Source: Bog-950 sp046329495 (GTDB taxonomy: Bacteria > Bacteroidota > Bacteroidia > Chitinophagales > LD1). Taken from it: a DNA stretch of 64,000 bases. This document shows positions 55,003 to 63,319 of this stretch, one piece after another; the first letter of the stretch is position 1, and each line of letters begins with the position of its first letter. Where the stretch lies: positions 1-64,000 of the forward strand of contig JAXLUO010000010.1 of the NCBI GenBank assembly GCA_046329495.1, in the 5' to 3' direction. Below the pieces are notes generated by a model. The model was given only the letters and a program-made list of their open reading frames with translations. It did not search any database and was not told where the DNA came from. The translations under genes and the position numbers were made by a program.

Positions 55003-56233
55003 AATCCTTCAGGCTGTTGCGGATAATGGTAACACATTCATCAATCTGCTCCTTGCTGATAACCAGCGGTGGTGCAAAGCGAATAATGTAATCGTGTGTA
55101 GGCTTGGCCAGCAAACCGTTTTGCGCCATGGTAACGCAAAGGTCCCAACCGGCATCGGCACGCTCGGTATCTAATACAATAGCATTCAACAAGCCTTTGC
55201 CACGTATTTCTTTAATAAGCGGGTGCTTAATCTTACCTAACTCCTGACGGAAGTACTTACCTAAGTAGAACGCATTATAAACCAGGTTCTCGTCCTTAAT
55301 AACCTGCAGGGCAGCCATAGCCACCTTACAAGCCAGTGGGTTACCACCATAGGTACTGCCATGCTCTCCGGGCTTAATGTTCAGCATAATAGGGTCATCG
55401 CACAATACTGCGCTAACAGGCAGGGTGCCGCCACTCAGTGCTTTGCCTAATATTACGATATCAGGGCGCACCTCTTCCCAATCGCAGGCCAGCATTTTGC
55501 CGGTACGGCCAAGGCCGGTCTGCACTTCATCAGCAATAAATAATACACCGGCTTTTTCACAAAGGAACTTGGCCTTAGCCAGGTAATTCTCGTCAGGTAC
55601 CACCACACCGGCTTCGCCTTGTATAGGCTCAACCATAAAACCGGCTACGTCCTTATCCTGCAGGGCTTCCGATAAAGCTGTTAAATCGTTATAAGGTATC
55701 TTAATAAAGTTCGGCACAAATGGACCAAAACCTGCATAGCTGCTTGGGTCGGTACTGGCTGAAATGGCCAACAACGTACGGCCGTGGAAGTTACCTTCGG
55801 GAACAATGATCTTTGCATTGTTCTCTTTAATACCCTTTACCGCATAAGCCCAACGGCGCGCCAGTTTTATAGCGGTTTCTACAGCTTCAACACCGGTGTT
55901 CATAGGCAACACCTTGTCGTAGCCAAAGTAGGCGGTAATGTATTTCTCGTATTCGCCCAGCACATTATTATAGAAGGCGCGCGAAGTTAAGGTCAGCTTT
56001 TCGGCTTGTTTTTTCAGCACGTCTATAATTAACTGGTGGCAATGGCCCTGGTTAACGGCACTATAAGCCGAAAGAAAGTCGTAGTAGCGCTTGCCGTCCA
56101 CATCCCACACATACACACCGCGCCCGCGTTCCAATACTACCGGCAGCGGATGGTAGTTGTGTGCACCATGCTGCTCTTCCAAATCCATTAAGTATTGTGC
56201 CTTGCTAAAATCGGTTGCTGTTGCTGAAGTCAT
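54992..56233 (-). CDS. rocD: Ornithine aminotransferase (ornithine--oxo-acid transaminase)
   Basis: A 413-residue class III PLP aminotransferase converting ornithine and 2-oxoglutarate to glutamate semialdehyde and glutamate. Start: EEQHGAHNYHPLPVVLERGRGVYVWDVDGKRYYDFLSAYSAVNQGH. PLP lysine in VILGKALSGG; further FIADEVQTGLGRTGK and HGSTYGGNPLACKVAMAAL. The ornithine-specific Tyr is consistent with LSAYSAVNQGH. Length and motifs match bacterial and eukaryotic enzymes. It has its own promoter. Confidence 0.95.
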   Translation of the reverse strand: MTSATATDFSKAQYLMDLEEQHGAHNYHPLPVVLERGRGVYVWDVDGKRYYDFLSAYSAVNQGHCHQLIIDVLKKQAEKLTLTSRAFYNNVLGEYEKYITAYFGYDKVLPMNTGVEAVETAIKLARRWAYAVKGIKENNAKIIVPEGNFHGRTLLAISASTDPSSYAGFGPFVPNFIKIPYNDLTALSEALQDKDVAGFMVEPIQGEAGVVVPDENYLAKAKFLCEKAGVLFIADEVQTGLGRTGKMLACDWEEVRPDIVILGKALSGGTLPVSAVLCDDPIMLNIKPGEHGSTYGGNPLACKVAMAALQVIKDENLVYNAFYLGKYFRQELGKIKHPLIKEIRGKGLLNAIVLDTERADAGWDLCVTMAQNGLLAKPTHDYIIRFAPPLVISKEQIDECVTIIRNSLKDFKG

Positions 56234-56252
56234 GTAAGTTTGATTTCGTTCT

Positions 56253-56260
56253 CAAAAATA
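56253..56260 (-). promoter_or_regulatory. -7 promoter element TATTTTTG (minus strand) for rocD
   Basis: Exact TAnnTTTG on the minus strand, 20 bases before the ATG at 56233. Confidence 0.5.
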
Positions 56261-56391
56261 AGGTTTTATCCGTTTTCGGCCTTTTACCCCCTCTTTGCAG
56301 GGCAAAAACAGCCGATTACAATTAACAGACTCCCCCGCCAAACCCATGGTTGCGCCCGAAAAATAAACTTGAAATTTTACCCTAAAAACAC

Positions 56392-56436
56392 ACTTTCCGT
56401 GTTAACGCTGCGTTCCATAGCGTTAACACGGAAAGT
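56392..56436 (-). terminator. 18-bp perfect inverted repeat, likely terminator of the collagen-like gene
   Basis: ACTTTCCGTGTTAACGCT (56392-56409) is the exact reverse complement of AGCGTTAACACGGAAAGT (56419-56436), with a 9-base loop. It begins 22 bases after the stop of the collagen-like gene. On the minus strand it is followed by TGTGTTTTTAG, a weak T run. It could instead act as an attenuator or processing site. Confidence 0.6.
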
Positions 56437-56458
56437 AATATAACAGCAGAAAGCTCTT

Positions 56459-58519
56459 TTAATGCTGCGGTGTTTCGGACTTACCTTTGGTATTTGCCGA
56501 ACTGTTCCGGTAAGCTGCATTCATTTCTTTAGGCAAACCATAGGCCTCAGGTACCATATAGGAGCCCTTTTCTTCACCTACCTTGTCAACCTCATTTTTA
56601 ATGCGGTAGTAATTAGCAGTAGCATCGTGACGAACACCTGCCACCTGCCAACTTACCTTTACGTTTGGCTTGTCGGTCTTAATTGTAAATTGATTATTCT
56701 GCAGTTCCTGGCTAACTATAGCCTGTGCAAATATACCTATACAGGTAAGCTGATATTTAAAGTCCTGGTTTAAGGCCATAAAGTAATCAGGCAAGGTTAT
56801 GGTTGCTTCCCCATTGGCATCAGTGGTTACATTACCGTTATATAGGTTCATCATATCACTCGATTCTACCGAGGAGTGATATAATAGCTTGTTAGCCGGA
56901 TCAAGCGGGTGGTCAATAACAAAAGCCTTTACACCCGAACTGGCCGTAGTAGCATAAATAGCCCCGTTAAAATAACCGGCATAATTAGCGCCGCTTCCAC
57001 CGGCATAACCGTAATACGCATAGTTTAGCGACGATCCATTTTGAGCATACGATTCAACGCCGTAATTGTACGAATTAGAGTCAGCAAAAAACAATCCGGC
57101 TGCTTGGCCGGCGTAGGTAGTATTGGTTGCTATCCCCAAAACCCCTACCGCACATCCGGTTAGCGATTTAACCTTGCCAACCACACCCGCCGAAACGCTT
57201 GAGAGGTTAGGTGTATAAGAATAGGTACTGCCTGTGCTTGTACCAAACACACCTGCTCCTGAACCCGTAGTAACACCATATAAGCCAAAATTACCTGAAC
57301 CACCACTGGCAGTGCCATATACCCCGGTATTTACAATGCTACTGCTTACGCCGGTAGCGGTGCCATATACACCATAGTTGTTGCTGCCACCGGTACCAAG
57401 CGCATTTCCTTTAACCCCCATACCGTTTGTAAGATAAGTACTGCCTTCTACCCTTCCTTCAATGCCAATCGCTTCCGGACCACTATAAGTTCCCGGGTTA
57501 CGTCCATAAACACCCCTCCACCCTCCTTCACCATAAATACCACTGGCATTTAAATTGCTGGGGCCGTCCACCGCTAAACCCACCATAAAATAGGGAGCCC
57601 AGCCGTAGTTGCCGGTACCAACTATATGTAGCTTAGCCATATGTGTGGGCGAGGTGGTATTTATTCCCATCGTGGTGCCGTCGTCATACATCAAAGAATT
57701 ACCGCCCGAGGTACCGTTTGGTGTAAATTTTACTACGTAATTGGTCGTACCACTTAGCGTACCGGGACCGGTGGCACCTGTTGAGCCTGTTGCTCCGGTT
57801 ACACCTGTTGCTCCGGTTACACCTGTTGCGCCTGTTACACCTGTTACGCCGGTGGAACCCGTAGCGCCTTTAACTCCTGTTGCACCCGTAACACCTATAT
57901 TGCCGGTTGCGCCTGTAACACCTGTTACTCCCGTAACGCCGGTACTTCCGGTAGCACCGGTTGCTCCCTTAACGCCGGTAGCACCCGGTGTTCCTGCCGG
58001 GCCCTGGCTACCCGGTGCGCCGTCATTTCCGGTGGGGCCGGTAGCTCCTGTAGGTCCATTCAAACCGGCCGGCCCGGTAGCGCCCGTTACACCCGGGCTG
58101 CCGCCATCGCCACTATGCTCGGCATATAAGGCATAAGGCACACTTACCAACTGGCTGGTGCCCATGTCGGTAAAACTTACACCGCCGTTAGGGTCCAGTT
58201 CTACTTGCAAATATTTGCTGCCACTCCCCCAATTAATGCTGCTAAAATTACCTTGTAATTGTGTACCACCACCAATTTGGGTAGTAAACAAACCAAAGGT
58301 ATTAGTGGTAACACTTGCCTTTTCCTGGTAAACAATGTTACCTCCGGGCAGTGCATCATGTATGGTAAAGCGAACCGTAACCGCTGCATTGGCAATTACC
58401 TGCCCGGTATTATTTCGCGCAACGGCCTGATAATTCAATAACTGTGGCGATTGACCAAAGGCCTTTGCGGCCCAAAAAAATAAGATCACAAGGTAGTATG
58501 CACGGGATAGATGCTTCAT
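56459..58519 (-). CDS. Secreted collagen-like triple-helix protein
   Basis: A 686-residue exported protein. Signal peptide MKHLSRAYYLVILFFWAAKAFG; an N-terminal beta domain (about 23-135, LLNYQAVARNNTGQVI to VPYALYAEHS) found at the head of many Bacteroidota fibre proteins; an uninterrupted collagen-like block of 38 G-X-Y triplets (140-253), mostly GVT and GAT with few prolines; a Gly/Ser/Asn-rich repeat region (VYGTATG.., 270-510); and a C-terminal domain DHPLDPANKLLYHSSVESSDMMNLYNG to VSWQVAGVRHD seen in otherwise unrelated bacterial proteins. No T9SS tag or lipobox. Likely a surface fibre; partner unknown. Confidence 0.88.
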   Translation of the reverse strand: MKHLSRAYYLVILFFWAAKAFGQSPQLLNYQAVARNNTGQVIANAAVTVRFTIHDALPGGNIVYQEKASVTTNTFGLFTTQIGGGTQLQGNFSSINWGSGSKYLQVELDPNGGVSFTDMGTSQLVSVPYALYAEHSGDGGSPGVTGATGPAGLNGPTGATGPTGNDGAPGSQGPAGTPGATGVKGATGATGSTGVTGVTGVTGATGNIGVTGATGVKGATGSTGVTGVTGATGVTGATGVTGATGSTGATGPGTLSGTTNYVVKFTPNGTSGGNSLMYDDGTTMGINTTSPTHMAKLHIVGTGNYGWAPYFMVGLAVDGPSNLNASGIYGEGGWRGVYGRNPGTYSGPEAIGIEGRVEGSTYLTNGMGVKGNALGTGGSNNYGVYGTATGVSSSIVNTGVYGTASGGSGNFGLYGVTTGSGAGVFGTSTGSTYSYTPNLSSVSAGVVGKVKSLTGCAVGVLGIATNTTYAGQAAGLFFADSNSYNYGVESYAQNGSSLNYAYYGYAGGSGANYAGYFNGAIYATTASSGVKAFVIDHPLDPANKLLYHSSVESSDMMNLYNGNVTTDANGEATITLPDYFMALNQDFKYQLTCIGIFAQAIVSQELQNNQFTIKTDKPNVKVSWQVAGVRHDATANYYRIKNEVDKVGEEKGSYMVPEAYGLPKEMNAAYRNSSANTKGKSETPQH
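57761..58102 (-). repeat. 38 G-X-Y collagen codon triplets
   Basis: Nine-base units encoding G-X-Y run without interruption. Several stretches repeat almost identically at DNA level (for example units reading GGCGTAACAGGTGCAACCGG in variants), so the tract is prone to length change. The opposite strand is open by chance (P-V-A/T-P) and is not a gene. Confidence 0.9.
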
Positions 58520-58801
58520 GTTTGATGGAATTTAGCCACTAAGCTATAGGCAGCTACCCCCTGCCGGTTGTGATGTACGTTTGTCCTTATATTGACATTA
58601 GTCATATATGAATCGCTCCGTATACAAATATCCTTTCCTAAGCATTGATAAACAGCAGATTAATACTTAAACACATCCCTAACCACATTGTCCCTTAATT
58701 CAGGGACAGTCCTTCACCCTTCACCTGTGGATAACATTACCACCGTCATAAACCCAACCAAGCCAAAAATTCTATTTTTGAGCCCATCGAAAATTTCGCT
58801 T
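58520..58801. other. Divergent intergenic region (282 bp) with an inverted repeat
   Basis: Lies between the collagen-like gene and the TonB receptor gene. TGTCCCT (58689-58695) and AGGGACA (58702-58708) form an inverted repeat about 65 bases upstream of the receptor's -7 element, a possible operator. No small gene is supported; the frame that opens at 58688 is an extension of the receptor frame. Confidence 0.4.
58773..58780 (+). promoter_or_regulatory. -7 promoter element TATTTTTG
   Basis: Exact TAnnTTTG, 22 bases before the ATG at 58802. It supports that start over the in-frame codon at 58688. Confidence 0.5.
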
Positions 58802-61453
58802 ATGAGGAGAATTCTAACCTTTTGGGCGCTTGTTACGCTGCTGATTAGCGGAGCAACAGCTCAAAATGTAGAGATCAAGGGAGTGGTGGTAAACGAGAAA
58901 ACCGGGGCCTTTATAGCCGGCATCACCGTTAAACAGTCAGGAACCACCAACAGTGCCGTAACTAACGATGAAGGCGCTTTTACCCTATTAGTTGATAGTT
59001 CAACCACAATAATTGAAGCTACAGGTAAGGATTTTAAAGATAAAATCATTCACCTTGAACAGCCGTTAAGTGACCTTACCATACGTTTAACCCCCGTTGA
59101 AGCCCCTCCGGTTCTCGCTCCATCCACCGCCGGTGGTAACAAAATCCGCATTTTTGGTACCGTTACTGATGAAAAGGATAGCAGCGCTGTAATAGGTGCC
59201 ACCGTTGTAGTACGCGGCACCACCAACGGCGCCCGCACCGATCTGGACGGCAAATACGAACTGTTCGTGGAACCCGGCACCCACATGCTTGAATTTAGCT
59301 TTGTAGGCTACGAAAAGCGCAGCAGCCTGGTAACCGTATTGGATGGCAAGGACCGGCAGGTTGATATGGTAATGGGTATGACCAGCCGCGAAATGGACAT
59401 TATTGTAGTTACCGGCAATAAAACCAGCAAACGACTGGTGGAGGAAGTAACCAGCATGGAAGTTTTAGGCGCCCAGGTTATTAACCAGCAGAACGCCAAG
59501 ATGGACGAAGCTATGAACAAAGTGCCCGGCGTTAACATGCTCGGCAAAACCATTTCCATCCGCGGCGGCAGCGGTTTTAGCGATGCTACCGGTAACCGTG
59601 TGCTGGCTTTGTTAGATGAAGTGCCCATCATTAGCCCCGAAAACGGTAGTATTGTTTGGGAGATGATGCCCATTGAAGCATTAGACCAGGTAGAAGTTAT
59701 AAAAGGCTCATCTTCTGCGCTCTATGGCTCTTCAGCTCTAAACGGCGTTATTAACTTCCGCACCGTGCAGCCTAAGGAAGAAATGGTAAACAAGGTGCTA
59801 ATTAACTACGGCGTTTACGACCAACCACGCCAGCGCACCTGGAACCAATGGTGGCACCGCAAGGTAATAACCCAGCGCCACGATACGGTTGACCGCGTTA
59901 TCCATCCCATGTTCGGTGGGGGGCAGTTTATGCATGCTAAGCAATACGGACCGGTAGGCGTAGTGCTGGCCGGCAGCTATCAGCAGGATCAGGGTTTCCG
60001 CCAAAACAACGATTACAAACGGGTGCGTTTAGCCGCCAAACTGCGCTACATCCCTAAAAAGAAACAGAACCTTACCGCCGGTTTAAACATGACCTTCTTT
60101 CACCAAACCGCTAAGGATTTCTTTGCCAGCCAGGGCATTGCCACGGCCATGTATATACCAACCGAGGTAGCCTTAACCCGCTTCCGTTTCTTTACTATCG
60201 ACCCTTACATTAACTACTACGATAAAAAGGACAACCGCCACATCCTCAAATTCCGCGTGTTCAGCGCCCTCACCAACTCTACCACCGGCGATAGCACCGA
60301 GGCTACCCAGCTTTACTACGATTACTCCTTCCACCGCAACTTTAAAAAGGCAGGAGTAATACTTACGGCAGGTTCTAATGGTTTTTACTCCATTATTAAG
60401 GGCAAGACCTTCGGCGACCTGATACCCGACATCAAAAAGATCAAATACTTTGGCAGTCGCGACATCCTAAACTTTGCCGCCTATGTGCAGGTAGAAAAGA
60501 AGTTCTTCGAAAAACTGACACTTTCGGGCGGTCTGCGTTTCGAGTTTGCCCAACTGTCGGACGATGTAGTGCGCAACCGGTTACCGCTTATCAATGTGCT
60601 TAATCGCATCAGCGATAAGCACACGAACCTCTCTGCTCCTATTACACCGCTTTTCCGCTTTGGCTTAAACTACCAGGCTACCAAAGGTACCTTTATCCGT
60701 GCCTCCTTCGGTCAGGGCTTCCGTTACCCGGCCATGAGCGAAAAGTACGTATACACTATCCGCAGCGGCGCCCAGGTATTCCCTAACCCCGAACTGCGCC
60801 CCGAAAACGGCTGGAGCGCCGAAGTAGGTATTAAACAAGGCCTGCAGGTTAGCAAGTGGACCGCCTACTTCGACCTTAGCGGCTTCGTAATGCGTTACCA
60901 CGATATGATCGAGTTTCAGGTAGTGCAAAATCTGCCGGACACTATTATCCCATACGGTATTCCGTTCCAGGCGCAAAACATTACCGATGCCCGCATTATG
61001 GGCTTAGAGTTTAGCGCCGTGGCCCAGGGCCAGATATTCGGCGTGCCGCTGAACTTCCTGTTGGGTTACACCTACCTCGATCCCCGCAACCTGGCCTACG
61101 ACCCTACCAACCCAAACAGCACCAAAATCCTTAAATGCCGCATACAGCACAGCGCCAAGGCCGATATTCAGGCTACTTATAAAGGCGTAATCCTGGGCCT
61201 CAGCGCCTTCTTCAACAGCTTTATGAAGGAGGTTGACAACACCGGTATCGGTGCACTGAAGGTGGTTGGCCAGTTCCGCAAAACGCACGACAAAGGCGAT
61301 TTTGTTATGGACATCCGCACCGGCTACAACTACAAAAACAAAGTAACCTTCACCTTCCTGGTAAAAAACATCTTCAACCGCGAATACATGCTGCGCCCGG
61401 CCCTTATCGAAGCCCCGCGCAACTACACCTTCCAGGTTGGCTATAACTTCTAA
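58802..61453 (+). CDS. TonB-dependent receptor with two carboxypeptidase-regulatory-like domains
   Basis: An 883-residue outer-membrane transporter. Signal peptide MRRILTFWALVTLLISGATA. Two consecutive CarboxypepD_reg-like beta domains: about 22-100 (VEIKGVVVNEKTGAFIAGITV) and 118-200 (IRIFGTVTDEKDSSAVIGATVVVRGTTNGARTDLDGKYEL). The plug domain follows (NKVPGVNMLGKTISIRGGSGFSD, VEVIKGSSSALYGSSALNGVINF), then a 22-strand barrel ending in an aromatic FQVGYNF. No SusD partner is adjacent, so it is not a classic glycan locus. The double regulatory domain is uncommon. Substrate unknown. Confidence 0.93.
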   Translation: MRRILTFWALVTLLISGATAQNVEIKGVVVNEKTGAFIAGITVKQSGTTNSAVTNDEGAFTLLVDSSTTIIEATGKDFKDKIIHLEQPLSDLTIRLTPVEAPPVLAPSTAGGNKIRIFGTVTDEKDSSAVIGATVVVRGTTNGARTDLDGKYELFVEPGTHMLEFSFVGYEKRSSLVTVLDGKDRQVDMVMGMTSREMDIIVVTGNKTSKRLVEEVTSMEVLGAQVINQQNAKMDEAMNKVPGVNMLGKTISIRGGSGFSDATGNRVLALLDEVPIISPENGSIVWEMMPIEALDQVEVIKGSSSALYGSSALNGVINFRTVQPKEEMVNKVLINYGVYDQPRQRTWNQWWHRKVITQRHDTVDRVIHPMFGGGQFMHAKQYGPVGVVLAGSYQQDQGFRQNNDYKRVRLAAKLRYIPKKKQNLTAGLNMTFFHQTAKDFFASQGIATAMYIPTEVALTRFRFFTIDPYINYYDKKDNRHILKFRVFSALTNSTTGDSTEATQLYYDYSFHRNFKKAGVILTAGSNGFYSIIKGKTFGDLIPDIKKIKYFGSRDILNFAAYVQVEKKFFEKLTLSGGLRFEFAQLSDDVVRNRLPLINVLNRISDKHTNLSAPITPLFRFGLNYQATKGTFIRASFGQGFRYPAMSEKYVYTIRSGAQVFPNPELRPENGWSAEVGIKQGLQVSKWTAYFDLSGFVMRYHDMIEFQVVQNLPDTIIPYGIPFQAQNITDARIMGLEFSAVAQGQIFGVPLNFLLGYTYLDPRNLAYDPTNPNSTKILKCRIQHSAKADIQATYKGVILGLSAFFNSFMKEVDNTGIGALKVVGQFRKTHDKGDFVMDIRTGYNYKNKVTFTFLVKNIFNREYMLRPALIEAPRNYTFQVGYNF

Positions 61454-61477
61454 AAATACCCTAACCAAAACCCAAAG

Positions 61478-61505
61478 GCCGGCAAGCAATTGCCGGCTTT
61501 TTTTG
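61478..61505 (+). terminator. Rho-independent terminator after the TonB receptor gene
   Basis: Stem GCCGGCAA (61478-61485), loop GCAA, TTGCCGGC (61490-61497), then eight T. Confidence 0.93.
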
Positions 61506-61538
61506 TGCCGCAGCGGAGTAAGAGCGAAGCCATGGGTA

Positions 61539-61610
61539 GCGGTTCTCCCTTTAGGGAGTTAGTGGGATGCATAGCCTTGCGCAGTGGTCCTTCCTTCGGA
61601 GGCTTCGGAA
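61539..61610 (-). repeat. Dispersed palindromic repeat, inverted copy of the mtgA-upstream family
   Basis: GCGGTTCTCCCTTTAGGGAG followed by TTAGTGGG is the reverse complement of the module at 22163, 22282 and 22392. A diverged second unit, CCTTCCTTCGGAGGC then TTCGGAAAGGAAGTTAGTGA, corresponds to the long-stem variant at 22005-22032. No gene is supported in this stretch. Confidence 0.8.
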
Positions 61611-61639
61611 AGGAAGTTAGTGAGATGCGTTGCCACAGT

Positions 61640-61860
61640 ATGTCATCCTATGTTTGCAAAGTAGGAGGAAATAAGTGTTTAGATTTAGATAAAGAAGTAG
61701 GGAAAAGAGAAAGGCTACTAGCTGTCATTGGTCGCTAGAGACCGTTCGCCATGCCAGCCCCTTTTCCCTCTACTTAACAGCTTGAACAGTTCATTAGGCG
61801 TTAGGAGCCTGAATTAAGGATTGATAAGCAATAAGTAGTTACTTCTTATGGTATCACTTA
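61640..61860 (+). ncRNA. Candidate bridge RNA / structured leader of the IS110 element
   Basis: The non-coding stretch just 5' of the IS110 transposase is highly foldable. Hairpin 1: TCCTA (61646-61650) with TAGGA (61662-61666). Main stem: AAGTA-GGG-AAAAG (61695-61707) with CTTTT-CCC and TACTT (61761-61775), leaving a two-base bulge. Nested stem: GGCT (61713-61716) with AGCC (61756-61759), holding an inner CTAGC/GCTAG hairpin with an 11-base loop. Bridge RNAs of IS110 elements lie in this position and use large internal loops. The assignment is inference; no guide-target match could be tested. Confidence 0.4.
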
Positions 61861-62359
61861 AACACAAAATTATGAATTACATCGGAATTGACATTTCAAA
61901 GCTAACCTTTGATGTTGCCCTGGAAGAGAATGGCCGTTATCGTTATTACAAGTTTGATAACAACCTTACAGGATTTAAACAGTTGCTCAAATTATTAGAG
62001 GTAGAGCATAGTTTCTGTGTAATGGAGCCGGTCCATACTATCTAAAGCTTGCTACTTACCTGGCAGAAGCCGGCATTAAAGTAAGCGTAGTAAATCCATT
62101 AGTGATCAGAAGGTTTTGCCAAATGCGTTTGATGAAAGCAAAGACCGATAAGAAAGATGCTGCCATGATTGCAGACTATGGTAAAACGGAAAGACCAAAG
62201 CAATGGAAACAAGAGGCTGTGTATGTCCAGAACCTACGCCAGATGCATGCTTGCGTCGAGCAGTTGGATAAGGCAAGGACTGGTTTTATCAGACAACTTG
62301 AAGCATTTAAACAAAACCCCATTAGCTTTAAAGAAGCACAACGTGTAAGCACCCCCTTT

Positions 62360-63319
62360 TTAAGATAGGGGTAAATTAGACTTTGGCTGTTTAATAATAT
62401 TCGAAGTTAAATTATTTATATCAGAGCTATTATTACTAGAACCGCTGTTGCATGTGGTAAACTCCTGCGGAGCCTGAGTGGGGCGGAGTTTTCCACTTTC
62501 AACAGCCTGGCGATAGCCAATGGGACTGTAGCCTTGTAAAGACTGATGTGGATGATAGGCATTGTAATCGACCACCCATTCCTCGCTGATTGCTCTTACC
62601 TGTTTAATGTTATTGAATAGATAAGCATCAAGAACGTCCTCCCGGTAAGTCCGGTTCAACCTTTCCACAAAGCCGTTTTGCATAGGTTTGCCGGGCTTAA
62701 TAAACTGCAAGGTAATCCCTTGATCCTTGCAGAATGCTTCCAATGTGCTGCTGATAAATTCAGGCCCGTTATCTACTCTGATGAAAGAGGGTTTACCCGT
62801 TCCCATATCACGCGTTCCAGCACCCTTACCACACGTTTAGCCGGCAATGAAGTATCTGCTTCAACAGCTAATACTTCGCGGTTAAAATCATCTAGAAGAT
62901 TGAAGGTGCGGAACTTTCTTCCGTCTGTCAGTGCATCACTCATAAAATCCATGCTCCATTTTGATTTATGCTTGTCGGTTGTTCAAGAGGCAGTTTTTCC
63001 CGGTTAGGTAACCTACGCTTATGTTTCCTGCGGATATTGAGTTTTAGCAGGTCGTACACGCGCTTAACCCGTTTATGATTCCATTCAGACCTTCATTGCG
63101 GATACGCCCGTAATACACCCCAAAACCGCGTGTAGGCAGTTTCTCTGCCAGGCTTTGCAGTTTGGCTATTACTTCGCTGTCGTCCTTGCGGCTTTTGTAA
63201 TAAACGGCGGATGTAGATAGTCCTACTATCCGGCAGGCTCTGACGGTGCTGATGGATTGTTCTGATTTAACTTCTTCCACCAGTTGCCGCTTCCGGCAGG
63301 GCCTTAAAGCTTTTTTCAA
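62360..63319 (-). pseudogene. IS3 OrfB (DDE integrase), broken by three frameshifts
   Basis: The rve/DDE transposase part of IS3. Readable segments: RKRQLVEEVKSEQSISTVRACRIVGLS (HTH_21-like), GFGVYYGRIRNEGL, then after a -1 shift near 63086 NHKRVKRVYDLLKLNIRRKHKRR; after another near 62976 DKHKSKWSMDFMSDALTDGRKFRTFNLLDDFNREV; and after a third near 62806 KPSFIRVDNGPEFISSTLEAFC and the C-terminal NAYHPHQSLQGYSP. All three indels look like one-base losses. The DDE residues are present but spread over several frames, so no active enzyme can be made. Confidence 0.9.

Noticed and set aside
57741..58136. Open frame on the plus strand rich in P-V-A/T-P
   Set aside because: It is the exact antisense of the G-X-Y collagen codons, whose base pattern keeps the opposite frame open. 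The sense protein has a signal peptide and flanking domains.
61004..61489. 161-residue frame antisense to the TonB receptor
   Set aside because: It lies wholly within the receptor's barrel-coding part and through its terminator, and has no recognisable domain.
61490..61738. 82-residue frame after the TonB receptor
   Set aside because: It starts inside the terminator stem and runs through the palindromic repeat; it is non-coding.
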